Assembly (NCBI RefSeq): GCF_016860545.1
Contig: NZ_BNEB01000003.1
Location: forward strand, 2,232,001 to 2,296,000
DNA length: 64,000 nucleotides
Direction of reading: 5' to 3'
From: Streptomyces asoensis
GTDB taxonomy: Bacteria; Actinomycetota; Actinomycetes; Streptomycetales; Streptomycetaceae
The translations under genes and the position numbers were made by a program. The notes under the pieces are model-generated. The model saw only the letters and a list, made by a program, of their open reading frames with translations, was not told the DNA's origin and did no database searches. This document shows, in pieces, positions 16,757 to 25,340 of the stretch (position 1 is the stretch's first letter; every line of letters starts with the position of its first letter).

Positions 16757-16874
16757 ACCACGCGCGCGTACCGTGCTCACGGGGTACCCGTACCCCGGGA
16801 GCGCGCGGGAGCAGCGCCGGCATCCCGGCCGGCGACACGCGCGTCGTTCCTCCGGACAGGGGCAGAGTCGGATC

Positions 16875-17792
16875 ATGGACTGGCTGAAGAAGCTTCCCGG
16901 CGTCGGGCCGTGGGTCGCGCGCCTCATGGCCACGCACGCGTGGCGGTCGTACGAGCGGCTGGACCGGGTGAAGTGGACGCGGCTGGCCGCCGCCATGACC
17001 TTCGTCAGCTTCGTCGCGCTCTTCCCGCTGATCACCGTGGCCGCGGCCGTCGTCGCCGCCACCCTCGGCGAGTCCCGGCAGCGCGAGCTCCAGGAGAAGA
17101 TCGCCGACCAGGTCCCCGGCATCTCCGACCAGCTGGACATCAACGGCCTGGTCCAGAACGCGGGCACCGTCGGCCTCATCGCCGGCGCGGTGCTGCTGCT
17201 CACCGGCATCGGCTGGGTCGGCCAGATGCGCGACTGCCTGCGCGCGGTGTGGGAGCGGCCCGACGACGACGAGAACCCCGTGCTGCGCAAGGCCAAGGAC
17301 ACCGGTGTCCTCGTCGGCTTCGGCGGCGCCGTGCTGCTCACCCTCGCCATCTCCACCGTCGCCTCGGCCCTGGTCGGCTGGATCACCGACCGGTCCGGCA
17401 TCGACAAGGAGGGCTGGGGCACCGTCCTGCTGCACGTCGCCGCGTTCTCCGTCGCCGTCCTCGCCGACTTCCTGCTCCTGCTGTACGTCCTCACGCTGCT
17501 GCCCGGCGTGGAGCCGCCGCGCCGCCGTCTCGTCGTCGCCGCGCTCATCGGGGCCATCGGTTTCGAACTGCTGAAACTGCTGCTGAGCGGCTACATCCAA
17601 GGCGTCGCCGCGAAGAGCATGTACGGCGCGTTCGGGGTGCCCATCGCCCTGCTGCTGTGGATCAACTTCACCGCGAAGCTGGTCCTGTACTGCGCGGCCT
17701 GGACGGCGACCGGCAGCGTCCCCGACGAGCCCGGCGACCTCGACGTCAGCGACGACGTCGTACCAGGTCCGGCAGCGGCCAGCGGCGGTTGA
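16875..17792 (+). CDS. YihY/virulence factor BrkB-family inner membrane protein
   Basis: 305 residues with about six TM helices and the family-typical TFVSFVALFPL in TM1, IGFELLKLLLSGYI and FGVPIALLLWINFTAKLVLY. Function of the family is unsettled; the old ribonuclease BN label is erroneous. The ATG at 16875 was preferred over a 34-codon upstream extension that has a low-complexity, Arg-rich sequence. The 3' end overlaps the convergent carboxypeptidase gene by 47 bp. Confidence 0.85.
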   Translation: MDWLKKLPGVGPWVARLMATHAWRSYERLDRVKWTRLAAAMTFVSFVALFPLITVAAAVVAATLGESRQRELQEKIADQVPGISDQLDINGLVQNAGTVGLIAGAVLLLTGIGWVGQMRDCLRAVWERPDDDENPVLRKAKDTGVLVGFGGAVLLTLAISTVASALVGWITDRSGIDKEGWGTVLLHVAAFSVAVLADFLLLLYVLTLLPGVEPPRRRLVVAALIGAIGFELLKLLLSGYIQGVAAKSMYGAFGVPIALLLWINFTAKLVLYCAAWTATGSVPDEPGDLDVSDDVVPGPAAASGG

Positions 17793-19098
17793 CGAGGTAT
17801 CCGCCGCCCGCGAGCAGCACCAGCAGGCCGCCGGCGACGGCCAGCGCGATCCACATCCCGCCCGAGCCGTCCTCGGTCACGGCGCCCGCCACCGGCTTCG
17901 CCGACACGTCACCGGCGCCGCCCGCCTGCCCCGAGCCCTCGGACGAGGACGGGTTGGCGCCCGGCTGCGCGCTGGCCTGCGCGGTGTTCTTCGGCGCGAC
18001 CAGCTCACCCACCGGCGTCACCTTGCCGGCCGCCTGGAAGCCCCAGTCCAGCAGGGCCGCGGTCTCCTTGTAGACCTCGTTGTGGTCGGTCTTCTCCGGG
18101 TTCATCACCGTGACGAGCAGCACCTTGCCGTTGCGCTCGGCGACACCCGTGAACGTGGCGCCCGCGTTGGTGGTGTTGCCGTTCTTGACGCCCGCGATGC
18201 CGGGGTACTGGGAGATGTCGTAGTCGCCGCTGAGCAGCCGGTTGGTGTTCTGGATCTCGAAGGTCCCGCGGGTCGTCTTCCCCTTCTTGTTCTTCCTCGT
18301 CTCGCCGGGGAACTTGGCGGTCACCGTCGAGCAGTACTCCCGGAAGTCCGCCTTCTGGAGTCCCGACCGGGCGAACAGCGTCAGGTCGTACGCGGAGGAC
18401 ACCTGGCGGGGCGCGTCGTAGCCGTCCGGGGAGACCACGTGCGTGTCGAGCGCCTGGAGCTCCTCGGCGTGCTCGTTCATCTGCCGGACGGTCTCGGTGA
18501 CACCGCCGTTCATCGCGGACAGCACGTGCACGGCGTCGTTGCCGGAGCGCAGGAACACCCCGAGCCACAGATCGTGGACCGTGTACGACTCGCCCTCCTT
18601 TATCCCGACCAGGCTGGAGCCCGACCCCATGCCCGCCAGGTCCGTCGGCGCGACCTTGTGCACGGTGGCCTTGGGGAACCTCGGCAGGACCGTGTCGGCG
18701 AAGAGCATCTTCATGGTGCTGGCCGGGGGAAGCCGCCAGTGCGCGTTGTGCGCGGCGAGCACGTCCCCCGACTCGGCGTCCGCGACGATCCACGACCGCG
18801 CGGTGAGGTCCTTGGGCAGCACCGGCGCGCCCCCGGCGATGGCCACCTGCGTCCCGGCCTGTCCGAGCCGCGTGCCGCCCACCGACGACATGCCCGCGGG
18901 CGGGGCGACCGACGAGGAGGCGGACGGGGACGCCGGCTTCGACGCGGCGGCCGACGGCGAGCCGGACGCCGTCGGTGATCCCGACGCCGCCGGGGACGGG
19001 GACGGGCTCGGCGCCGCGAGCGAGACGGGCGCGGTGAGCGCGAGGGACGCGAGGGTCGCGGAGGTGACCAGCAGGCATCGCCTGACGGTCTGCATCAT
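17746..19098 (-). CDS. D-alanyl-D-alanine carboxypeptidase (S11 family), membrane-anchored
   Basis: 450 residues. Signal peptide, then a Ser/Pro/Ala-rich spacer to about residue 75, then the serine peptidase domain. Motifs: STMK (nucleophile Ser), SGN in FLRSGNDAV, and KNG in GVKNGNTTNAG where KTG is usual. A C-terminal TM helix and basic tail (RRWPLPDLVRRRR) anchor it outside the membrane. It trims the terminal D-Ala of peptidoglycan stems. The syntenic S. coelicolor gene is SCO4847, reported as a D,D-carboxypeptidase affecting development. Tandem ATGs at 19098 give the start. Confidence 0.9.
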   Translation of the reverse strand: MMQTVRRCLLVTSATLASLALTAPVSLAAPSPSPSPAASGSPTASGSPSAAASKPASPSASSSVAPPAGMSSVGGTRLGQAGTQVAIAGGAPVLPKDLTARSWIVADAESGDVLAAHNAHWRLPPASTMKMLFADTVLPRFPKATVHKVAPTDLAGMGSGSSLVGIKEGESYTVHDLWLGVFLRSGNDAVHVLSAMNGGVTETVRQMNEHAEELQALDTHVVSPDGYDAPRQVSSAYDLTLFARSGLQKADFREYCSTVTAKFPGETRKNKKGKTTRGTFEIQNTNRLLSGDYDISQYPGIAGVKNGNTTNAGATFTGVAERNGKVLLVTVMNPEKTDHNEVYKETAALLDWGFQAAGKVTPVGELVAPKNTAQASAQPGANPSSSEGSGQAGGAGDVSAKPVAGAVTEDGSGGMWIALAVAGGLLVLLAGGGYLVNRRWPLPDLVRRRR

Positions 19099-19201
19099 GG
19101 GTGCGGGCACGACGGAGAACGTACCCGGCACGCGACGCGAAGTCCCGTCGCCCTCCCCACCCCGGTCACGGAACCGGACACCGGCCGGTGATACTGAACC
19201 C

Positions 19202-19441
19202 ATGAAGCTCAGCCGCCCCGTCTCCTGGTTCCTGCTCGCCTTCGGGGTGTGGAGCTGGATCATCTGGGTCACTTTCGTCAAAAACCTGATCAAGGACAGC
19301 AGCGGACTCGCGTTCGACGACGGCGACCCCACGGCGTACTTCTGGGTGCACCTGACGCTCGCGATCGTCTCCTTCCTCTTGGGGACGGTCGTCGGGGTCA
19401 TCGGGTTGCGTGGTCTGCGCGCACTGCGGCAGGCGTCATAG
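19202..19441 (+). CDS. SCO4848-family small membrane protein
   Basis: 79 residues with two hydrophobic helices (about 5-27 and 48-70) linked by a polar loop; N-in/C-in topology is likely. Conserved next to the D,D-carboxypeptidase and the metallophosphoesterase in streptomycetes, function unknown. ATG at 19202; the stop lies 2 bp before the next gene, so the two are probably co-translated. Confidence 0.8.
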   Translation: MKLSRPVSWFLLAFGVWSWIIWVTFVKNLIKDSSGLAFDDGDPTAYFWVHLTLAIVSFLLGTVVGVIGLRGLRALRQAS

Positions 19442-19443
19442 CC

Positions 19444-20688
19444 GTGGTGATCGTCTTCGTGCTGCTCGCCCTGGCGGTGCTCGTCACGGCGAACGTCTAC
19501 CTGTGGCGGCGGCTGTTCCGCGACACCACCAGCGGCCCCGGACGGGTGCGCCGCGCCGGTGCCGTGCTCATCGCGGGCGGCTGGATCCTGGCGGTCGCCG
19601 CCCTGGTGGGCGAGCGCACCGGGGCGCCCTTCTGGCTCCAGCGCACGCTGGCCTGGCCGGGCTTCCTGTGGATGGCCCTGTCGGTCTATCTCCTGCTGGC
19701 GCTGCTCGCGGGCGAGGCCGTCCGCCCGCTGCTGCGCCGCTTCCTCCGCAAGCGGGCGGCCGCCGACACGCCCGTGGCGCGGCCGGAGCCGGAGACGGTG
19801 CCGGCGGGGGCGCCCGCCCCGCGGCAGCCGGACCCCGAGGACGGCGCGCCGCCCCCGCCGGACCCCTCGCGGCGGCTCTTCGTCTCCCGGGTCGTGGCGG
19901 GCACGGCGGCCGCGGTCGCCGTCGGGACGGTCGGGCAGGGGACGTACGGGGTGCTGCGCGGGCCCCGGGTCAAGCGGGTCACGGTGCCCCTGGCCAGACT
20001 CCCGCGCCGCGCCCACGGCTACCGCATCGCGGTCGTCAGCGACATCCACCTGGGCCCGGTCCTCGGCCGGGGCTTCGCCCAGCGGGTCGTCGACACGATC
20101 AACGCGACCCAGCCGGACCTGATCGCCGTCGTCGGCGACCTGGTCGACGGCAGCGTCAAGGACCTGGGCCCGGCGGCGGCCCCGCTCGCCGGGCTGAAGG
20201 CCCGGGAGGGCAGCTTCTTCGTCACCGGCAACCACGAGTACTTCTCCGGCGCCGAACAGTGGGTCGAGGAGGTGCGCCGGCTCGGTCTGGACCCCCTGGA
20301 GAACGCCCGTACCGAGCTGCCCTGGTTCGACCTCGCCGGCGTCAACGACATCGCGGGCGAGAGCGAGGGCCACGGACCCGACTTCGCCCGTGCGCTCGAC
20401 GACCGCGACACCACGCGCGCGTGCGTGCTGATGGCCCACCAGCCCGTCCAGATCCACGACGCCGTGCGCCACGGCGTCGACCTCCAGCTCTCCGGCCACA
20501 CCCACGGCGGCCAGCTGTGGCCCGGCAGCCTCCTCGCGGCCGCCGCGAACCCGACCGTCGCGGGACTGGAGCGCTACGGCGACACCCAGCTCTACGTGTC
20601 GCGCGGCGCGGGCGCCTGGGGGCCGCCGACCCGGGTGGGCGCCCCCTCCGACATCACCGTCGTCGAACTGGCCTCCACCGACGCCTGA
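19444..20688 (+). CDS. Membrane-tethered metallophosphoesterase
   Basis: 414 residues. N-terminal TM helices (about 1-90), a Pro-rich linker, another hydrophobic segment near 145-160, then a calcineurin-like phosphoesterase domain with DIHLG, GDLVDG, GNHEYFSG and GHTHGGQLWP, which together supply the di-metal ligands. Resembles the YkuE/YaeI class, some of which act on lipid-linked nucleotides such as UDP-diacylglucosamine; substrate here unknown. GTG start at 19444, only 2 bp after the upstream stop; GTG at 19447 is equally possible. Confidence 0.87.
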   Translation: MVIVFVLLALAVLVTANVYLWRRLFRDTTSGPGRVRRAGAVLIAGGWILAVAALVGERTGAPFWLQRTLAWPGFLWMALSVYLLLALLAGEAVRPLLRRFLRKRAAADTPVARPEPETVPAGAPAPRQPDPEDGAPPPPDPSRRLFVSRVVAGTAAAVAVGTVGQGTYGVLRGPRVKRVTVPLARLPRRAHGYRIAVVSDIHLGPVLGRGFAQRVVDTINATQPDLIAVVGDLVDGSVKDLGPAAAPLAGLKAREGSFFVTGNHEYFSGAEQWVEEVRRLGLDPLENARTELPWFDLAGVNDIAGESEGHGPDFARALDDRDTTRACVLMAHQPVQIHDAVRHGVDLQLSGHTHGGQLWPGSLLAAAANPTVAGLERYGDTQLYVSRGAGAWGPPTRVGAPSDITVVELASTDA

Positions 20689-20883
20689 CGGTCAGTCAAA
20701 ACCCTTTGGGGCGGCTGTGAAACGCGGCCGCAACACAGGATCGGTAAGTTCTTTCCCATCTCGCCCGGAGTCTCTTCCCCCGTGCGAAACACGTGTGGTT
20801 AGGTGAGCCCGCCGCCAGGGGGGCGGCACTTCTTCTTCTGTGGACTGGGCCCGTTCGGCGGCCTGGGGAGGCAGGACACCACC

Positions 20884-22437
20884 ATGCGATCTGTTCGCAT
20901 GCGGATTCTCGTGACGCTGCTCGTTCTCGCGGTCGCCGGGGTGGGCGGCTGGCAGTTGCTTCCGTCGCAGGACAGCGGCGGAGGGACCATCGACGTCGGC
21001 ACCACGGACACCGTCACCTCGCTCGATCCGGCGGGCGCCTACGACGCCGGCTCGTGGGCGCTGTTCAGCAACGTCTTCCAGTCGCTGCTGACGTACGTGC
21101 CGGGCGGGGCCGCGCCCGTGCCGGACGCGGCGAGGAGCTGCTCCTTCGCGAAGGGCGGGCTCACCACGTACCTCTGCGAGCTGCGCGACGACCTCACCTT
21201 CGCCGACGGCGCCAAGGTGACCGCCGAGGACGTGAAGTTCTCCTTCGACCGGGTCAAGAAGATCAACGCGGACGTCGGTCCCGCGTCCCTGTTCTCCACC
21301 CTGAAGTCGGTGGACGCCAGGAACCTGACCGTCACCTTCCACCTGTCGTCGCCGGACGCCACCTTCCCGTTCAAGGTGGCCACCGGAGCCGGCTCGATCG
21401 TCGACCACACCCGCTACCCGGCGGACGGGCTGCGCGCCGGCAGCCGGGTCGACGGCACCGGCCCGTACGAGCTGACCGCGTACGTGAAGGGCAAGAAGGC
21501 CCAGCTGACGCCCAACTCCCGCTACCGGGGCGCCGTGTCGACCGGATCCCGTGTCGAGCTGCGCTACTACCCCGACCCCGCGGCCCTGGAGAAGGCCTGG
21601 AAGGCCGAGGACATCCAGGCCGCGACCCGCCAGCTGCCGCCCGCCGTCCTGGCCGCCCTCGACACCAGCGACCCCGGCCGGCGGGTCTACGAGGCGGAGG
21701 GCTCCGAGACCCGCAACCTGTACTTCGACACCCGCCCCGGCTCCCCGCTGCACGACACGGACGTCCGCCGGGCGCTGGCCTGGCTGGTCGACCGCGAACA
21801 GCTGGCGTCGAGCGTGTACGACGGAACCGTCGAGCCGCTCTACTCGCTCGTCCCGACCGGCATCACCGGCCACACCACCTCGTTCTTCGACAGCTACCCG
21901 CAGCGCGACACCGCCAAGGCGCGCAAGCTCCTGAAGTCGGCGGGCGTCACCCTCCCCGTGAAGTTCACCTACGGCTACGGCCTGGGCAGCGGCGCCGCGG
22001 CGGCCGAGGCCCAGGAACTCAAACGGCAGCTGGAGGCGAGCGGCCTGTTCCGGGTGGACGTCAAGGGATACGAGTGGACCGACTTCCAGAAGCGCTGGGC
22101 CACCGGCAAGCTCGACGCGTACGCCGTCGGCTGGGTCGCCGACTACCCCGACCCGGACACCTTCGCGGGCCCGCTCGTCGGCACCGACTCCACCATGAAC
22201 ACCGGCTACAGCAGCAAGACCGTCGACGGCTACATCGCCGGCAGCCGGCAGCTGGCCGACCGCAGCCGGGTCGCCGACGACTTCCGCAAGCTCCAGCAGG
22301 TCATCGCCGAGGACGTGCCCGTCGTCCCGCTGTGGCAGCGCAAGGAGTACGTCGTCACCGGCGCGGACGTCGGCGGCGGCCAGTTCCTGGCGGACGGCAC
22401 CGGCGTCTTCCGCCTGTGGAAACTCGACTGGATCTGA
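20884..22437 (+). CDS. ABC transporter solute-binding protein, family 5 (peptide/nickel type), orphan
   Basis: 517 residues with an SBP_bac_5 architecture: LDPAGAYDAGSWALFSNVFQ, FADGAKVTAEDVKFSFDRV and the C-terminal PVVPLWQRKEYVV. These proteins capture oligopeptides or similar solutes for an ABC importer. The N-terminus has a hydrophobic segment but no lipobox cysteine, so it may stay membrane-anchored by an uncleaved signal. GGGAGG precedes the ATG at 20884. No permease or ATPase genes flank it. Confidence 0.87.
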   Translation: MRSVRMRILVTLLVLAVAGVGGWQLLPSQDSGGGTIDVGTTDTVTSLDPAGAYDAGSWALFSNVFQSLLTYVPGGAAPVPDAARSCSFAKGGLTTYLCELRDDLTFADGAKVTAEDVKFSFDRVKKINADVGPASLFSTLKSVDARNLTVTFHLSSPDATFPFKVATGAGSIVDHTRYPADGLRAGSRVDGTGPYELTAYVKGKKAQLTPNSRYRGAVSTGSRVELRYYPDPAALEKAWKAEDIQAATRQLPPAVLAALDTSDPGRRVYEAEGSETRNLYFDTRPGSPLHDTDVRRALAWLVDREQLASSVYDGTVEPLYSLVPTGITGHTTSFFDSYPQRDTAKARKLLKSAGVTLPVKFTYGYGLGSGAAAAEAQELKRQLEASGLFRVDVKGYEWTDFQKRWATGKLDAYAVGWVADYPDPDTFAGPLVGTDSTMNTGYSSKTVDGYIAGSRQLADRSRVADDFRKLQQVIAEDVPVVPLWQRKEYVVTGADVGGGQFLADGTGVFRLWKLDWI

Positions 22438-22450
22438 GTCCTCGATCACC

Positions 22451-22480
22451 CCGGCTCGCGGGCCCGGCCCCGCGAGCCGG
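22451..22480 (+). terminator. Terminator-like hairpin after the SBP gene
   Basis: A perfect 12-bp stem (CCGGCTCGCGGG / CCCGCGAGCCGG) with a 6-nt loop, 13 bp after the stop. Confidence 0.65.
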
Positions 22481-22556
22481 CATGCGCCCCCGTCCCACCG
22501 GGCAGTCACCCCGAGCGGACCGTGTGACGGAGGGGTGTCCGGGATGAGGAGCAGAC

Positions 22557-22988
22557 GTGCTGAGACGCAACTCCTTCCGGCTGCCGCGGCACCCGGCGTC
22601 CGTCGGTCTCGCCCGGCGCCGGGTACGGGACCATCTCGCCGCCTGGGGGCACGGCCCCGACGACCCGGCGGTCGGCGCCGCGGTCCTCGTGGTGTCCGAG
22701 CTGGCGACCAACGTCGTACGCCACGGCCCCGCGCCGGGCTCCGCGCACCCGGGGGAGCCCCACCCGGAGCGGGAGTTCGAGGTGGCCGTCACCGCCCTCG
22801 GCGACGGCTCCTGCCTCATCGAGGTGTCCGACGGGAGCAGGCTCGAACCCCGGCCGCGCCACGTCGCGGAGACGGACGAACACGGCCGCGGCCTGCACCT
22901 GGTGGAGCACCTCGCCACCGCGTGGGGCGTGTGGAGCGCGGGCAGGCACGGCAAGACGGTGTGGGCGCTGCTCACGGCGACCGCGTAG
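22557..22988 (+). CDS. RsbW-like ATP-binding regulatory protein (HATPase_c_2)
   Basis: 143 residues forming a lone GHKL ATPase domain: N-box VVSELATNVVRHG, G1 box EVSDGS and the glycine-rich HGRGLHLVEHLATAWG. Streptomycetes have dozens of such stand-alone anti-sigma/anti-anti-sigma partner kinases; partner unknown. GTG at 22557 preceded by GAGGAG. Convergent with the sensor kinase, 12 bp between stops. Confidence 0.87.
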   Translation: MLRRNSFRLPRHPASVGLARRRVRDHLAAWGHGPDDPAVGAAVLVVSELATNVVRHGPAPGSAHPGEPHPEREFEVAVTALGDGSCLIEVSDGSRLEPRPRHVAETDEHGRGLHLVEHLATAWGVWSAGRHGKTVWALLTATA

Positions 22989-23000
22989 GGGCGCGAGCCC

Positions 23001-24461
23001 TCAGGCCGGCTCCGCGGGGCGGACCGGCAGGGTCACCGTCACGGTGAGCCCCTCGCCCGGCGCCGTCCGCACCCCCACCTCGCCGCCGTGCGCCTCCACG
23101 ACACCCTGCACGATCGCCAGCCCCAGACCGCTGCCCGCGCCGCCGCCGGCCCGGAAGAAACGGTCGAAGACCCGCGCCGCGTCCTCCGCGGCCAGCCCCG
23201 GACCCTCGTCCCGCACCGACAGCCGGACGACCCCGTCCACCCGCTCCACCCCGAGCCGCACCGGCACCTCGGCCGACGTGTGGGTACGGACGTTGGCCAC
23301 CAGGTTGCCCAGCACCTGCCGCAGCCCCGACTCGTCGGCCCGCACCACCACCGCCCCCTCGGCCTCCACGGTGACCGGCCGCCCGGGCTGCTGCGCCCGC
23401 AGGTCCTGCGCCGAGTCCCGCACCAGAGCACTCACGTCGACGCCCCGCAGCCGCAGTTCGGGCCGCTGGTCGAGACGGGCCAGCATCAGCAGCTCGTCCA
23501 CCAGCCGGCCCATCCGGTCCACCTCGCCGTTCATCCGGTCCCAGGCCCGCCGGCGCTCCTGCGGCTCCACCAGCATCCCCTGCTCGTACAGCTGGAGATA
23601 GCCGCGGATCGCGGAGAGCGGGGTGCGCAGCTCGTGCGAGGCGTCGGCAACGAAGCGCCGCAGCTGCGTCGCGCTGCGCTCGCGCGTGCGGTACGCCGTC
23701 TCCACCTGGTGGAGCATGGAGTTCAGCGCGAGCCGCAACTGCTCCACCTCCTGGGTCGGATGGTGACTCGACGGCACGCGCCGGGTCAGATCGCCCTCCG
23801 CTATCGCCGACGACGTCTCCACCATGTCCTCCAGCGGCCGCATCCGCCGCCGCACGCTGAACAGCGTCAGACACGCGAGCAGCGCCAGCAGCAGTGTGCC
23901 GACCGCGAGGTCCAGCTTCAGGGCCTTGGCTATGCCCCGGTGGAGGGCCTCCGTGGAGGTGGCCAGCAGGATGTACGTGCCGTCGGGAAGCCGGGCCGCG
24001 GTCACCCGGTAGGTGTCGCCGTGCACGCTGACGTCGTGCGGGTCGGCGTCGGCGGCGAGGGCGCCCGGATCGTGCACCGACTCCGCGAGGCCGCGCTGCG
24101 CGCCGGTGGGCTCGACGCCGAAGAGGGTGAGGGCCGCACCCCGGCCGTCCACGGCGGTGAAGATCGAGTCCGGCGCCGGCCGTGTGCCGGTGTCCTCGCC
24201 GTCCGGGACCCGGGAGACGAGGCGGTCGCTGACGACGCTCAGCACGGACAGCGAGTCGATCTGGCGCAGGGTCAGGCGGGCGCTGCCCACCGAGTCGCGC
24301 ATCCGGGTCAGACCGGTGTCCACCTGGCCGAGCAGGTAGTGCCGCATCCCCATCAGACTGACGGCGGTCGCCAGGACGATGCCGAGCGCGAGCAGCGCCA
24401 CGTTCGCCGCCGTCAGCTTGGCGCGCAGGGAGTGGACGCCGTGCCGGTGGATCCGCCTCAC
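23001..24461 (-). CDS. Two-component sensor histidine kinase
   Basis: 486 residues. TM1 at about 20-40, an extracytoplasmic sensor domain of about 140 residues, TM2 near 185-205, HAMP, then the HisKA H-box DASHELRTPLSAIRGY, N-box NLVANVRTHT and G-boxes DEGPGL and GSGLGLAIVQG. Autophosphorylates and passes phosphate to the coupled regulator. The GTG at 24461 overlaps the regulator stop (GTGA). Signal unknown; the MMPL exporter divergent from this operon is a possible target. Confidence 0.93.
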   Translation of the reverse strand: MRRIHRHGVHSLRAKLTAANVALLALGIVLATAVSLMGMRHYLLGQVDTGLTRMRDSVGSARLTLRQIDSLSVLSVVSDRLVSRVPDGEDTGTRPAPDSIFTAVDGRGAALTLFGVEPTGAQRGLAESVHDPGALAADADPHDVSVHGDTYRVTAARLPDGTYILLATSTEALHRGIAKALKLDLAVGTLLLALLACLTLFSVRRRMRPLEDMVETSSAIAEGDLTRRVPSSHHPTQEVEQLRLALNSMLHQVETAYRTRERSATQLRRFVADASHELRTPLSAIRGYLQLYEQGMLVEPQERRRAWDRMNGEVDRMGRLVDELLMLARLDQRPELRLRGVDVSALVRDSAQDLRAQQPGRPVTVEAEGAVVVRADESGLRQVLGNLVANVRTHTSAEVPVRLGVERVDGVVRLSVRDEGPGLAAEDAARVFDRFFRAGGGAGSGLGLAIVQGVVEAHGGEVGVRTAPGEGLTVTVTLPVRPAEPA

Positions 24462-25183
24462 GCCAGGCCGTACCCGACGCCGCGCCGCGTGGTGATCACG
24501 GGCGGTCCCAGGACGTCCAGCTTGCGCCGCAGATAGCTGATGTAGGTCTCGACGACCGTCGACTCCGGCGGAGTGTGCTCGTACTGCCAGACATGACGCA
24601 GCAGTTGCTCCTTCGGCACGATCCGGCCGCCGTTGCGCACCAGGAAGCGCAGCAGCGCGTACTCGGTCGGGGTCAGCTCGACCGAGCGGCCCGCGCGGTG
24701 CACGCAGTACGTCGTCTCGTCCAGCTCCAGGTCGCCGTAGCGCAGTGGCGGCCGCCGCGCGAGGACGTCGGAGGGCCGGGTGCGGCGCAGCACGGCGCCG
24801 ACCCGGGCCACGACCACGTCGATGTCGAACGGTTTGGTGATGTAGTCGTCGCCGAAGCCGAGCGCGCCGACTATCTCGGCGGGCGCGTCCCGCGCGGTGA
24901 GGAACACCAGCGCCAGGTCGGGCCTGCGCGCCCGCAGTTCACGCCCCAGGGCACGGCCGTCGCCGTCCGGCAGCATCACGTCCAGCAGGGCCACGTCGAT
25001 GGGCGTCCCCTCGCGCGCGCCCGTCCGGGCGTGCGGGACGGTGCGGTCGGCGAGGGCGAGCGCCTCACGGACCGTGCCCGCGGTCATGACCTCGAAGCGG
25101 TGATAGCGCAGGGCGATGGCGAGGACGTCCGCGATGCTCGGTTCGTCCTCCACGACCAGCACGGTGCCGGAAGCCGTCGTCAT
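24458..25183 (-). CDS. OmpR/PhoB-family response regulator
   Basis: 241 residues. Receiver domain with acidic pocket VEDE, phosphoacceptor Asp in LLDVMLPDGDG, Thr in FLTARD and Lys in ITKPFD; then a winged-helix DNA-binding domain (LTPTEYALLRFLVRNGG, TVVETYISYLRRKLD, TRRGVGYGL). The ATG at 25183 was chosen; an upstream in-frame extension to 25270 is low-complexity. Divergent from the MMPL gene across 157 bp. Confidence 0.93.
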   Translation of the reverse strand: MTTASGTVLVVEDEPSIADVLAIALRYHRFEVMTAGTVREALALADRTVPHARTGAREGTPIDVALLDVMLPDGDGRALGRELRARRPDLALVFLTARDAPAEIVGALGFGDDYITKPFDIDVVVARVGAVLRRTRPSDVLARRPPLRYGDLELDETTYCVHRAGRSVELTPTEYALLRFLVRNGGRIVPKEQLLRHVWQYEHTPPESTVVETYISYLRRKLDVLGPPVITTRRGVGYGLA

Positions 25184-25340
25184 GCCCCCAGTATCGGCGG
25201 CCGCGCCCGCGACCGGGTCGGTTCGCGCTTTGGAGTTCCTTGAGAGTCGAGCGTGCCGCGCACCACGCACGCGGGGCGCCGTCGATGCTGGTGCACAGGA
25301 CCCGGGGGACGGACCGACGATCTGGTGAAGGAGATGGAGC

